Both the position numbers and the translations under genes were made by a program. A model generated the notes under the pieces. The model did no database searches. It was given only the letters and a program-made list of their open reading frames with translations, and was not told the origin of the DNA. Positions 17,680-25,476 of a stretch of 64,000 nucleotides of DNA are shown piece after piece (positions within the stretch are counted from its first letter, which is position 1; each line of letters begins with the position of its first letter). The DNA is from an uncultured Arachnia sp. (GTDB lineage Bacteria; Actinomycetota; Actinomycetes; Propionibacteriales; Propionibacteriaceae), in NCBI GenBank assembly GCA_947493995.1, contig CANLTJ010000006.1, positions 1 to 64,000 on the forward strand. The letters run 5' to 3'.

Positions 17680-17687
17680 GCTCCTAT
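17680..17687. repeat. GCTCCTAT, boundary copy upstream of the transposase
   Basis: Second copy of the 8-bp sequence found at 16345-16352. It is the candidate junction at the 5' (non-coding) end of the IS110 element. Confidence 0.55.
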
Positions 17688-17998
17688 GAAGTCATGTCCG
17701 CTCGGTCGGCGCCACCTTTGAAGCGCCCCTTCATGGAGTGGACAGATCAGGTTGAAGGGCACGGCAAGCCGGCCAGTCAGAGGCAGAGTCACACCCCACG
17801 ACGGAGCACTACCATTCTCAACGTCAGTGGGTGCGGAGCGGGGTGGCGTCGTGGCCAACCATCCCCCATGCTGGGGTCTGTGCCACTCGCCAATCCTTCC
17901 AAGGCCAGGTGCCCGATTGGGATCGGTATGAGCGCGACTAGGATGCTTCATCGTGTCCCGCTGAGAGAGGGCCCATGGCCCGGACAGGAGTCGTTGCC
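17688..17998. other. intergenic region between IS110 and the MgtC-like gene
   Basis: About 310 bp with no supported gene; the open frames have no good start or composition. Small hairpins are visible: GGCGC/GCGCC near 17708-17727 and CCCC/GGGG near 17864-17876. The 5' end of the mgtC-like transcript should start here. Whether these hairpins regulate it, as Mg-sensing leaders do in enteric bacteria, cannot be told. Confidence 0.35.
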
Positions 17999-18715
17999 AT
18001 GAACTGGTGGACGGAGACGTCAGGGACGGAACTCGGGCTGCTGCTGCTGGCGCTCGTCCTGTGCTCCTTCATCGGCCTTGAACGCCAGTTTCGTCAGAAG
18101 TCTGCCGGGTTCCGCACCCACGTTCTGGTGGGCACCGGATCCGCTGCGTTCACGCTGGTCTCCGGGTTTGGGTTCTCCGCTGTTCTCGGTCTCGACACCA
18201 CTCTCGACCCATCGCGTATTGCCGCCCAGATCGTCTCCGGAATCGGCTTCCTCGGCGCCGGGCTCATTTTCACTCGGCGTGACTCCGTACGCGGTCTCAC
18301 CTCGGCGGCCACCGTCTGGGTGACGGCCGCCGTAGGAATGGCCGCCGGGTCTGGCCTGGTATCGCTGGCCATAGGCATGACGGCAACCCATCTCCTGGTG
18401 ATGTTCGTTCTGGGCCCCATAGCTGCAGCACTTCCCACCCGGGACACCAAACGCGTCCTGCGGATCACCTACGTCGACGGCCAGGGGGTCCTTCGCCGAC
18501 TGTTGGCCGCGGCCACCCAGGAGGGCGCCAGCACGTTCATCTTCGCGACCCGACGTCTTGACGATAGCGATTTGGTTCAACTCGACGCACGATTCAAGGG
18601 CGGCGGCCGGCTCAGCAGCTTGGTCCCCGTCCTCGATGAGATCGATGGGGTCCGCTCCGTCGAGGTCAGGGCGAGCGATGAGACCGACGAGGAAGAGGAC
18701 TCCTCCGACGACTGA
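17999..18715 (+). CDS. MgtC/SapB family membrane protein
   Basis: A 238-residue MgtC/SapB-family protein. The N-terminal half has about five membrane helices with the family hallmarks LCSFIGLERQ, KSAGFRTHVLVG, GSGIGFLGAG-like IVSGIGFLGAGLI, and GLTSAATVWVTAAVG. The C-terminal part is a soluble domain ending in a very acidic tail (DETDEEEDSSDD). The family contributes to magnesium or phosphate homeostasis and survival in phagosomes, with mechanism varying between members. ATG 17999 is preferred because AGGAG sits 8 bp upstream. An in-frame ATG at 17975, with GAGAGAGG before it, is the alternative and would add eight residues. Confidence 0.87.
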   Translation: MNWWTETSGTELGLLLLALVLCSFIGLERQFRQKSAGFRTHVLVGTGSAAFTLVSGFGFSAVLGLDTTLDPSRIAAQIVSGIGFLGAGLIFTRRDSVRGLTSAATVWVTAAVGMAAGSGLVSLAIGMTATHLLVMFVLGPIAAALPTRDTKRVLRITYVDGQGVLRRLLAAATQEGASTFIFATRRLDDSDLVQLDARFKGGGRLSSLVPVLDEIDGVRSVEVRASDETDEEEDSSDD

Positions 18716-18725
18716 CCCACAATTC

Positions 18726-18943
18726 ATGTCATCCCAGTCGGATCCTCTCGGCGGCTTCCCCGTCTCTCACGCTCCGTTCGCCGTCCCAGTCGATACCGAG
18801 GAGCCATACTTCGGTCACGAACCGCAACTGACGTTCCTACCCACTTCTCCATGACGAAGGCCCGTGACGTGCTGGGATTTGCCCCGCGCTACAGCGCGCA
18901 GAAAACTGTGTTGGAAGCGCTCGACGCACTCGTGGACATCTGA
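18726..18943 (+). pseudogene. remnant of an NAD-dependent epimerase/dehydratase C-terminus
   Basis: Two short pieces in different frames look like the end of one NAD-dependent epimerase. The first frame reads PYFGHEPQLTFLP. The second, from about 18842, reads HFSMTKARDVLGFAPRYSAQ followed by a helical end and a stop at 18941-18943. The second piece matches the usual tail of such enzymes (KAR-x-LLGY-x-PRYS). About twenty residues that normally lie between are missing, and the frame shifts at that point. The Rossmann-fold body is absent upstream, where mgtC ends. I interpret it as a decayed fragment, not a gene. Confidence 0.45.
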
Positions 18944-19145
18944 CAGCGCTGCCTGGCCGCTTCGACACTGGGGCAGAACCTTGGGACGAAAGTGCCCTTG
19001 GAAGACCGCGTTTTCAGAGATCGTCAGGTAGGCCGCTTGCGGCTGTGTCAAGGCGCTTTTTGGTTGGTACGAATGAAGCTTCGGAGCCACCTTTCAATGG
19101 TCTCGCGCGATCTGGTTTTGTCAGGGGTGGGTGAGATTATGAGGT

Positions 19146-20426
19146 ATGGACAAAGCACAGGCGGGACGGACACTGGACAGGATTCTTGCCGCCACGGATG
19201 AGATCCGTAGCGCCGAGATCCGCCAGTCCATCGCCCTCGCTGACCTTGCAGAAACCTACTCCGTGGAACTGGACACACTGATCCCCGAGTTGGCAGAAAA
19301 GACCATCCACCCCGGTGATGACGGAACCCCAGGGGTGTCTGAGTTCCTGTGCCTGGAGTTGGGACCCGCACTGGGTGTCTCTCGGCGCACCGCCTTCAAC
19401 ATGGTCGCTGCGGTGTTGAACCTCAAGCACCGCCACCCCCGGACATGGGACTCATTCCTGCGCGGACTGGTTCCTCGGTGGCAGGCCGACGTCCTCGTGG
19501 ACATGACCAGTGGGCTCAGTGCGTCGGCAGCCGCCTGGGTCGACGATCGCATCGCGCGCCATGTGGGACGGCTGTCGTTCCAGCGTATGAAGCGGCTGAC
19601 GAAGGGGTGGGTGGCGCAGGCGGACCCGCAGCTCGCAGCTGAAGAAGAAGCATCAGCCCGGGAACATCGCGGGGTACGGTTTGGCCCTGACATGAGCGGC
19701 ACCACCGATATGTGGGCCAGCCTGGCTTCCCGCGGCGCTGTCGCACTGGACAAAACACTGTCCGACCTGGCGGTCGCGATGGGAGAATCCGGAGACCAGC
19801 GCACCCACGACCAGCGACGTTCAGCGGCCTTGGGCATACTGTCGGACCCCGCGGCTGCACTGTCCTGGCTGACTGACACAACCTCGACGACGGCCGGAGG
19901 CGTACGGCGTGCCTCCCGAGGGCGGAGCATCGTCCACTTGCACCTGTCGCAGGAAACACTGGTCGATCCGGAATCCGGGGTAGCACGCGTTGACGGCTTC
20001 GGTCCCTTGACCGTAAAGACGCTGCCCGAGTTCTTGGCGGGCACGAACGTCACCGTGCGTCCCGTCATCGACGACTCCCGCATCACTCCCGTGGACTCCT
20101 ACGAAATCCCCGAGGCCCTGCGCGACGCGGTCCGGCGTGGATCCCCGTTCGAGGCCTTCCCATTCACATCCACGACCTCCGATCACCTCGACCTCGATCA
20201 CATCGTGGCCTACAAGTTCGGCCATCTCTGGGAACCCCGACAAACGAGCGTCCACGGGCTGGCACCACTGGCCCGATTGGTCCACCGCGCGAAAACACTA
20301 GGTGCTTGGAAGGTCCGACGCACGGGGTTGGCCGAACTGTGCTGGACCTCCCCTTTGGGCAGGACCTACATCATCGGTCCCCGCGGCACCAGACCGTCTG
20401 GCAGTGTGATGCGCCGACGAGAATAG
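19146..20426 (+). CDS. DUF222 / HNH endonuclease-like protein
   Basis: A 426-residue protein of the large actinobacterial DUF222 (13E12-repeat-like) family. The N-terminal helical DUF222 region spans roughly residues 25-250: GVSRRTAFNMVAAVLNL, WQADVLVDMTSGLS, DLAVAMGESGDQRTHDQRRS. A C-terminal HNH-like region reads LDLDHIVAYKFG followed by VHGLAPLARLVHRAKTLG. The usual version begins with Cys and includes N and HH residues. Here the leading Cys and the second His pair are not evident, so nuclease activity is doubtful. Such genes often sit in mobile or variable regions. The start is weakly supported (short GAGG immediately upstream). Confidence 0.8.
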   Translation: MDKAQAGRTLDRILAATDEIRSAEIRQSIALADLAETYSVELDTLIPELAEKTIHPGDDGTPGVSEFLCLELGPALGVSRRTAFNMVAAVLNLKHRHPRTWDSFLRGLVPRWQADVLVDMTSGLSASAAAWVDDRIARHVGRLSFQRMKRLTKGWVAQADPQLAAEEEASAREHRGVRFGPDMSGTTDMWASLASRGAVALDKTLSDLAVAMGESGDQRTHDQRRSAALGILSDPAAALSWLTDTTSTTAGGVRRASRGRSIVHLHLSQETLVDPESGVARVDGFGPLTVKTLPEFLAGTNVTVRPVIDDSRITPVDSYEIPEALRDAVRRGSPFEAFPFTSTTSDHLDLDHIVAYKFGHLWEPRQTSVHGLAPLARLVHRAKTLGAWKVRRTGLAELCWTSPLGRTYIIGPRGTRPSGSVMRRRE

Positions 20427-20429
20427 CTA

Positions 20430-20870
20430 TCACTTACCGTCGGCGATTCCACGGGCACGCACCATCAGCGACGCAGACGGGGTGACCTTGCCTGACAGAT
20501 AGGTGCTGAGGCGGCTCTGCGATGTGCCGAGCCGCTCGGCGAACTGAGCTCGGGACATCCCGGAACGCTCCAGCAGCTCCATGAGTTCCGCCGCAACGAC
20601 CTGCTGCTCTCGTGCCTGCGCGTCCGTCCTTGCGATCGCCAGCGCGGTCCGCATAGCGCCCACGACACCGGAGGACTCCGCCACGTCGAACACTTCTCGC
20701 TCAAGAATGCGAGCCACGGGGCCCCACGGGTCTCGTCGAAACGCTGTGACGACCTTCTGCCAGTCGTAGAAGCCTCCGCGATCCACGGCGGAGAGCAGTC
20801 CCTCGAAGCCCCAGTCCTCGACCGGATCGCCGGGGTCGACGTCGATGTTGCGGAATCGTAGGTCAGACAT
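20430..20870 (-). CDS. HTH (Xre-like) protein, probable antitoxin of the linked nucleotidyltransferase
   Basis: A 146-residue protein with an N-terminal domain I do not recognise. Its C-terminal helix-turn-helix, about residues 85-140, reads MELLERSGMSRAQFAERLGT and then QSRLSTYLSGKVTPSASLMV. The ATG at 20870 lies inside the end of the upstream gene (overlap ATGTCTGA), so translation is tightly coupled. An in-frame start 30 bp earlier is not needed. The HTH and coupling to a nucleotidyltransferase fit the antitoxin of an AbiE/MenAT-like module, here encoded after the toxin. Function is inference. Confidence 0.7.
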   Translation of the reverse strand: MSDLRFRNIDVDPGDPVEDWGFEGLLSAVDRGGFYDWQKVVTAFRRDPWGPVARILEREVFDVAESSGVVGAMRTALAIARTDAQAREQQVVAAELMELLERSGMSRAQFAERLGTSQSRLSTYLSGKVTPSASLMVRARGIADGK

Positions 20871-21657
20871 CGCCGGGCTCTCCTTCGTCCCCGGCCGCAT
20901 CCAGCATGTGCGCCGCGACTGCTTGCAACTGGACCACCACAGCGGCCCAGTCGTGCCACCGACGTATCAGACCCTTGTAGTCCGACAGTCGGTCCAGCTG
21001 GGTGGTGTCCTTTGGTCTTGGGTTGCCCAGTTGATGCACGAGCTGACCCGCGAAGGAGCCATCGCCCCTGTCGGGATCGGTGTAGAACTCGTCGGCTCCG
21101 GCCAGGACATGCCCCGCACGCTCAACTCCGGCGACCGCGGAGAGAGCCGCGACATCCAGATAGTCGCGCACATGGTTGCGCTTCACGATCATGTAGGCCT
21201 TGATACGCAAGGACTCATCGAGCGTCGGCACACGGACCCTTCCTCCATGCGGAAGGTCGACGTTCTCGACCTCGAGCGGGCGTTCACGGATCAGCTGCCT
21301 CACTCCGACTTCGATGCCGTCCAGCTGACCGAGAATGATCTTTCCGGGTGTGATGCGGTTCAGTACGAAATCTGGGTCGGCCTCCAGCGCATCGAGGACC
21401 ACTTCGAAACGATCCCGTAGGTCTCTCACAACATGGTCATGATCCATCGAGCGACGGTGATGCGCATGAAGAGCGGCGGCCGTTCCCCCGACCAGCACTG
21501 CCTCGAGCACGATCTTCTGCAGCCGAGCGGCCGATGCCAATACTTCGCCAAGAGAAGGAACTTCACGTCCTCCGACCATGGTGGCCGCTTCATCACGAGC
21601 GACACCAGCCGGTTCTCCCTCATCTCTTGGCCGTTTCACGGCCTCCGCGTGATCCAT
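20863..21657 (-). CDS. nucleotidyltransferase fold protein, AbiEii/MenT-like
   Basis: A 264-residue protein with a minimal nucleotidyltransferase signature. LEAVLVGGTAAALHAHHR provides the GG-T motif. It is followed by RSMDHDHVVRDL with the D-x-D pair, as in AbiEii/AbiGii-type toxins that transfer nucleotides to targets such as tRNA or proteins. A later RIKAYMIVKRNHVRDYLDVA with K, R and YLD is also typical of this family. The Xre-like partner overlaps its 3' end by 8 bp. A promoter with an inverted repeat lies immediately upstream. Alternatives are a housekeeping tRNA-modifying or antibiotic nucleotidyltransferase, but the HTH partner favours toxin-antitoxin. Confidence 0.72.
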   Translation of the reverse strand: MDHAEAVKRPRDEGEPAGVARDEAATMVGGREVPSLGEVLASAARLQKIVLEAVLVGGTAAALHAHHRRSMDHDHVVRDLRDRFEVVLDALEADPDFVLNRITPGKIILGQLDGIEVGVRQLIRERPLEVENVDLPHGGRVRVPTLDESLRIKAYMIVKRNHVRDYLDVAALSAVAGVERAGHVLAGADEFYTDPDRGDGSFAGQLVHQLGNPRPKDTTQLDRLSDYKGLIRRWHDWAAVVVQLQAVAAHMLDAAGDEGEPGDV

Positions 21658-21667
21658 AGCGGTACTT

Positions 21668-21681
21668 TATCGGAATTGATA
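21668..21681 (-). promoter_or_regulatory. candidate promoter/operator of the nucleotidyltransferase-HTH pair
   Basis: TATC (21668-21671) and GATA (21678-21681) flank GGAATT, an imperfect palindrome 10 bp upstream of the toxin start. Read on the - strand, a GATAAAGT-like -10 element lies within it. A transcript starting near 21660 would be almost leaderless. Binding by the downstream HTH protein for autoregulation is a reasonable guess. Confidence 0.35.
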
Positions 21682-21731
21682 CATCCCTCCTAACAGTGTC
21701 AGGGCTGTCAGTGCGATCCCAGGACGACGAG

Positions 21732-21756
21732 GACCCCGCAAGTACCTTGCGGGGTC
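21732..21756. terminator. strong hairpin terminator after nrdJ
   Basis: A perfect 11-bp stem, GACCCCGCAAG (21732-21742) and CTTGCGGGGTC (21746-21756), closes on a 3-nt loop. It lies about 50 bp past the nrdJ stop and upstream of the toxin promoter. The T-run is weak on both sides. Confidence 0.65.
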
Positions 21757-21808
21757 TTCGTTCGGGTCAGCCGTCAGTCAACCCCGGATGCCCTAACTTC
21801 ATCTCCGA

Positions 21809-24649
21809 TCAGCTACAACCGCTGGTGGAGCCGCAGCCTTCGCAGACGTAGCAGGAGCCCGATGGGCGCATCTTGGTGCCGCAGGTCATGCAGAGCGGCG
21901 CGTCGATGTCGTGGCCCGTGAGGGATTCCATCAGTTCGGCCGTGGTGTGGGCCTCCAGGAGGGAGGGCTGGCGGGCCCCGTCGACCTTGAAGTTGTCGTA
22001 GTCGTCGTTGCGCAGGCTGTCAGCCTCCGACATCGCGGCCTCGTCCTCCTCCGACTGGTAGCTGCCCGTCTCGACGTAGCGCGCACGCTCGGCGGCGGTG
22101 TAGATGCCGAGATCGGCGCGATCGTCGAAGCTGAGGTAATCCAGCGCCAACCGGCGGAAGATGTAGTCCATGAAGGACTGCGCCATCCGAATGTCCGGAT
22201 CGTCGGTCATGCCGGCCGGCTCGAACTTCAGGTTCGTGAACTTCTGCACGAAGCTCTCCAGCGGCACGCCGTACTGCAGGCCGATGGACACGGCAATGGA
22301 GAAGGCATCCATCACACCGGAGAGGGTGGAGCCCTGCTTGCCGAGCTTGAGGAACACCTCACCGAGACGTCCGTCGTCGTAGGCGCCCGAGGTCATGTAG
22401 CCCTCGGCACCGCTGACGGAAAAGCTCGTGGTGCGGCTGTTGCGCGACTTGGGAAGCCGGGTGCGCTTCGGGCGGTATTCAACGCGCACCTCGGGCTCGG
22501 CCTTGGTCTCCTTGGCGTCGGCCTTCTTGCCGCCATCGGAAAGAGGCTGCCCCACCTTGCAGTTGTCGCGGTACACGGCGAGTGCCTTCAGTCCGAGCTT
22601 CCAGCCCTGCTGGTAGACGTCCTCGATCTCCTCGACGGTCGCGGTCTCCGGCAGATTCACCGTCTTGGAGATGGCTCCGGACAGGAACGGCTGCACCGCA
22701 GCCATCATGCGCACATGGCCCATGGGCTTGATGGCGCGCTGTCCCATGGCGGTGTCGAAGACCTCGTAGTGCTCGTGCGCCAGCCCCGGGGCGCCGATGA
22801 CATGGCCATTGTTGGCGATGAACTCGACGATCGCATCCGCCTCGTCCTTGGCGTAGCCGAGCTTCTTCAGGGCACGCGGGATGGTCTGGTTGACGATCTG
22901 CATGGAGCCGCCACCGACCAGCTTCTTGAACTTCACGAGCGAGAAGTCGGGCTCCACACCGGTGGTGTCGCAGTCCATCATGAAACCGATGGTGCCGGTC
23001 GGTGCCAGGACGGAGGCCTGGGCGTTGCGGAAGCCATTCTTCGCGCCCACCTTCACCACTTGGTCCCACTCGCGTGCGGCGACGCTGTGCAGCGCACGAT
23101 CCTCCGGCAGCACGCGCAGATCGTCGTTGGCAGCCTGGTGCTTGCGCATCACGCGCTGGTGGGCGTCGGCGTTGCGGGCGTACCCGTTGTAGGGGCCGAC
23201 GACGGCTGCCAGCTCCGCGCTGCGGCGGTACGAGGTACCCGTCATGATCGACGTGATGGCAGCTGCGGTGGAGCGGCCACCGTCGCTGTCGTAGCCTTTA
23301 CCCATGGCCATGAGCAGCGCGCCGAGGTTGGCGTACCCGATGCCCAGCTGGCGGTAGTCGCGGGTGGTGTTGCCGATGGCCTCGGTGGGGAAGTCCGCGA
23401 AGCAGATGGAGATATCCATCGCGGTGATGATGAGCTCGACGGCCTTGACGAACAGCTGAGCGTCGAAGGAGTTGTTGTCGCGCAGGAACTTCAGCAGGTT
23501 GAGGCTGGCGAGGTTGCAGGAGCTGTTGTCCAGGCTCATGTACTCCGAGCACGGGTTGGATGCCGTGATGGGCCCGGACTCGGGTGTGGTGTGCCAGTCG
23601 TTGATGGTGTCGTGGTACTGGATGCCGGGGTCGGCGCAGGCCCATGCGGCCTCGGCGATCTTGGTGAACAGCCCCTGGGCGTCCACCTCCTCGATGACGC
23701 TGCCGTCGCCGCGGGCGCGCAGCCCGAAGGGCGCACCCTCTTTGACGGCCTCCATGAACTCGTCGGTGACGCGCACCGAGTTGTTGGCGTTCTGGTACTG
23801 CACCGAGACGATGTCCTTGCCACCCAGGTCCATGTCGAACCCGGCGTCGCGGAGGGCGCGGATCTTGTCCTCCTCCTTCGCCTTGGTTTCGACGAACTCC
23901 TCGATGTCCGGGTGGTCCACGTCCAGCACGACCATCTTGGCTGCCCGACGGGTGGCGCCACCGGACTTGATGGTGCCGGCGGAGGCGTCAGCGCCTCGCA
24001 TGAAGGAAACGGGCCCGGATGCCGTGCCACCTGAGCTGAGGAGCTCCTTGGACGAGCGAATCCGCGACAGGTTCAGCCCGGCACCCGAGCCGCCCTTGAA
24101 GATGAAGCCCTCCTCCTTGTACCAGTTGAGGATCGAGTCCATGGAGTCATCGACGCTGAGGATGAAGCATGCGCTGACCTGCTGCGGCGACTGGGTGCCG
24201 ACGTTGAACCACACCGGCGAGTTGAACGAGAACATCTGGTGCAGCAGCATCCACGTCAGCTCGTGCTCAAAGACCTCCGCGTCCTCGGGCGTGGCGAAGT
24301 ATCCGTTGTCCCAGCCAGCCTTGGCGTAGGTCTTGACCACCCGGTCGATCAGACCTTTCAGACTGGTCTCGCGCTCAGGGGTGCCGACGGCACCGCGGAA
24401 GTACTTGGTGGTGACGATGGTGGAGGCGTTGACGCTCCAGAAGGTGGGGAACTCGACGGCCTTCTGCTCGAAGACCACTTCGCCCGTCTTCCAGTTCGTC
24501 TGGACGACGTCGCGCGCGTCCCATTCCACCTCGTCATAGGGGTGCACGCCTGCGGTGGTGAACACCCGGTCGATGGTGAGGCCACGGTTGCTCGCAGCAG
24601 CGTTCTTCTTGGTGCTTCGGCGTGTGGACGGATTGGCGGTCGTCGTCAT
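21809..24649 (-). CDS. nrdJ: vitamin B12-dependent (class II) ribonucleoside-diphosphate reductase
   Basis: Adenosylcobalamin-dependent ribonucleotide reductase, 946 residues, making deoxynucleotides without oxygen dependence. The N-terminal region has FNSPVWFNVGTQSPQQVSAC, containing one of the two redox cysteines. SNPCSEYMSLDNSSCNLASL holds the N-x-C-x-E radical-site motif. PTGTIGFMMDCDTTGVEPD is also conserved. The C-terminus is a zinc-ribbon-like tail with four CxxC-type cysteine pairs (CMTCGTK, CYVCEGCGS) and a last Cys near the end. That form is typical of actinobacterial NrdJ. nrdR lies just upstream with tandem NrdR-like boxes ahead of it. The gene implies B12 supply. Confidence 0.96.
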   Translation of the reverse strand: MTTTANPSTRRSTKKNAAASNRGLTIDRVFTTAGVHPYDEVEWDARDVVQTNWKTGEVVFEQKAVEFPTFWSVNASTIVTTKYFRGAVGTPERETSLKGLIDRVVKTYAKAGWDNGYFATPEDAEVFEHELTWMLLHQMFSFNSPVWFNVGTQSPQQVSACFILSVDDSMDSILNWYKEEGFIFKGGSGAGLNLSRIRSSKELLSSGGTASGPVSFMRGADASAGTIKSGGATRRAAKMVVLDVDHPDIEEFVETKAKEEDKIRALRDAGFDMDLGGKDIVSVQYQNANNSVRVTDEFMEAVKEGAPFGLRARGDGSVIEEVDAQGLFTKIAEAAWACADPGIQYHDTINDWHTTPESGPITASNPCSEYMSLDNSSCNLASLNLLKFLRDNNSFDAQLFVKAVELIITAMDISICFADFPTEAIGNTTRDYRQLGIGYANLGALLMAMGKGYDSDGGRSTAAAITSIMTGTSYRRSAELAAVVGPYNGYARNADAHQRVMRKHQAANDDLRVLPEDRALHSVAAREWDQVVKVGAKNGFRNAQASVLAPTGTIGFMMDCDTTGVEPDFSLVKFKKLVGGGSMQIVNQTIPRALKKLGYAKDEADAIVEFIANNGHVIGAPGLAHEHYEVFDTAMGQRAIKPMGHVRMMAAVQPFLSGAISKTVNLPETATVEEIEDVYQQGWKLGLKALAVYRDNCKVGQPLSDGGKKADAKETKAEPEVRVEYRPKRTRLPKSRNSRTTSFSVSGAEGYMTSGAYDDGRLGEVFLKLGKQGSTLSGVMDAFSIAVSIGLQYGVPLESFVQKFTNLKFEPAGMTDDPDIRMAQSFMDYIFRRLALDYLSFDDRADLGIYTAAERARYVETGSYQSEEDEAAMSEADSLRNDDYDNFKVDGARQPSLLEAHTTAELMESLTGHDIDAPLCMTCGTKMRPSGSCYVCEGCGSTSGCS

Positions 24650-24731
24650 TGCATGTACCTCGCTGGTCGGTCTCGTCTGTCAATGTGGTGTGTGTGCGGT
24701 TGTGTTGCTGGGTTGATCGGCCTGTGACGGA

Positions 24732-25262
24732 TCAGCCGATCAACGGTTCCTGATTGATGCGCCCCCGCGGTCGTCGAGAGGACCCACGCTCGGAGCCATC
24801 CATGGGGTTCTCGGGTGGCGGCCGAAGCTTCATGCGTTCGATCTCATCGCTGAAATCCTCCAGCGAGTCGAACTTCTCGTAGACGCTTGCGAACCGCAGA
24901 TAGGCGACGGGATCCAGATCGGCCAGGGGTTCGAGGATCGCACGGCCGATGTCGCCCGCAGGGATTTGTCCCAGGCCGCTGGCTCGCAGCGCCTCTTCCA
25001 CCTCTTGACCCAGTGCAGCCAGCTGGAAGTCCGTGACCGGACGCCCCTGACACGCCTTGCGAACGCCTTGGATCACCTTGTCACGATCGAAAGTTTCCAC
25101 CACTCCGGAACGTTTCACGACCATGAGCACAATCTGCTCCACAGTCGTGAACTTCCGCTCGCAGAGAGGGCAGGCTCGACGCCTCCGAATGGCCGTCCCG
25201 TCCTCGATCACCCGCGAGTCCGACACCTTCGTGTCCTCGTGGCGACAGAACGGGCAGTGCAT
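24732..25262 (-). CDS. nrdR: transcriptional repressor NrdR
   Basis: Zinc-ribbon, ATP-cone repressor of ribonucleotide reductase genes, 176 residues. It begins [17 protein letters not shown], and a second pair CPLCERKF completes the zinc ribbon. The ATP-cone follows with [20 protein letters not shown]. The C-terminal tail is unusually long and basic ([12 protein letters not shown] end). The ATG at 25262 is set by the first Cys pair; an upstream in-frame start is rejected. It is in tandem with nrdJ, 82 bp apart, as in many actinobacteria. Confidence 0.95.
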   Translation of the reverse strand: MHCPFCRHEDTKVSDSRVIEDGTAIRRRRACPLCERKFTTVEQIVLMVVKRSGVVETFDRDKVIQGVRKACQGRPVTDFQLAALGQEVEEALRASGLGQIPAGDIGRAILEPLADLDPVAYLRFASVYEKFDSLEDFSDEIERMKLRPPPENPMDGSERGSSRRPRGRINQEPLIG

Positions 25263-25313
25263 GGGAGACGTCCTTTCGACTACTGCGCGACCTACGCCGT
25301 GCATCCATCCATA

Positions 25314-25360
25314 CTACTACAGGTGGTGCGACGACCTTGTTGCGACTACTAGATGTTGGG
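25314..25360 (-). promoter_or_regulatory. candidate tandem NrdR boxes upstream of nrdR-nrdJ
   Basis: Two related 15-mers lie 32 bp apart, CTACTACAGGTGGTG (25314-25328) and CTACTAGATGTTGGG (25346-25360), with 11 of 15 positions identical. NrdR typically binds two 16-bp boxes about three helical turns apart in nrd promoters. The spacing and the CTAC...GTTG-type symmetry fit, but the match to the published consensus is partial. Confidence 0.45.
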
Positions 25361-25476
25361 AAACACTAGGAGTCGGTAAGACCTTCGTCAAACCCGTGTC
25401 GGCGTGTCGCACAAAGTTGTTCAGGATCACTGACTGGGCCCGCAGGAGACGACACCATGGGCCACACCGTCAAACG

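Larger units (their letters stand above)
16345..17687 (-). mobile_element. IS110-family insertion sequence
   Basis: About 1.34 kb bounded by two copies of GCTCCTAT (16345-16352 and 17680-17687), holding one DEDD transposase gene on the - strand. The transposase end is almost flush with one boundary, and about 90 bp of non-coding sequence lies at the other. IS110 elements lack long terminal inverted repeats and recombine at a short core guided by a bridge RNA. A short shared sequence at both edges fits that. The exact ends are inference. It sits directly upstream of the rbs operon. Confidence 0.7.

Noticed and set aside
17694..18002. 102-residue open frame between the IS and mgtC
   Set aside because: No ribosome site or family pattern, and it overlaps the better-supported mgtC-like start.
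21911..24034. 707-residue open frame opposite nrdJ
   Set aside because: Shadow of nrdJ. The reading is rich in Gly, Val and Asp-His repeats and has no family motif.
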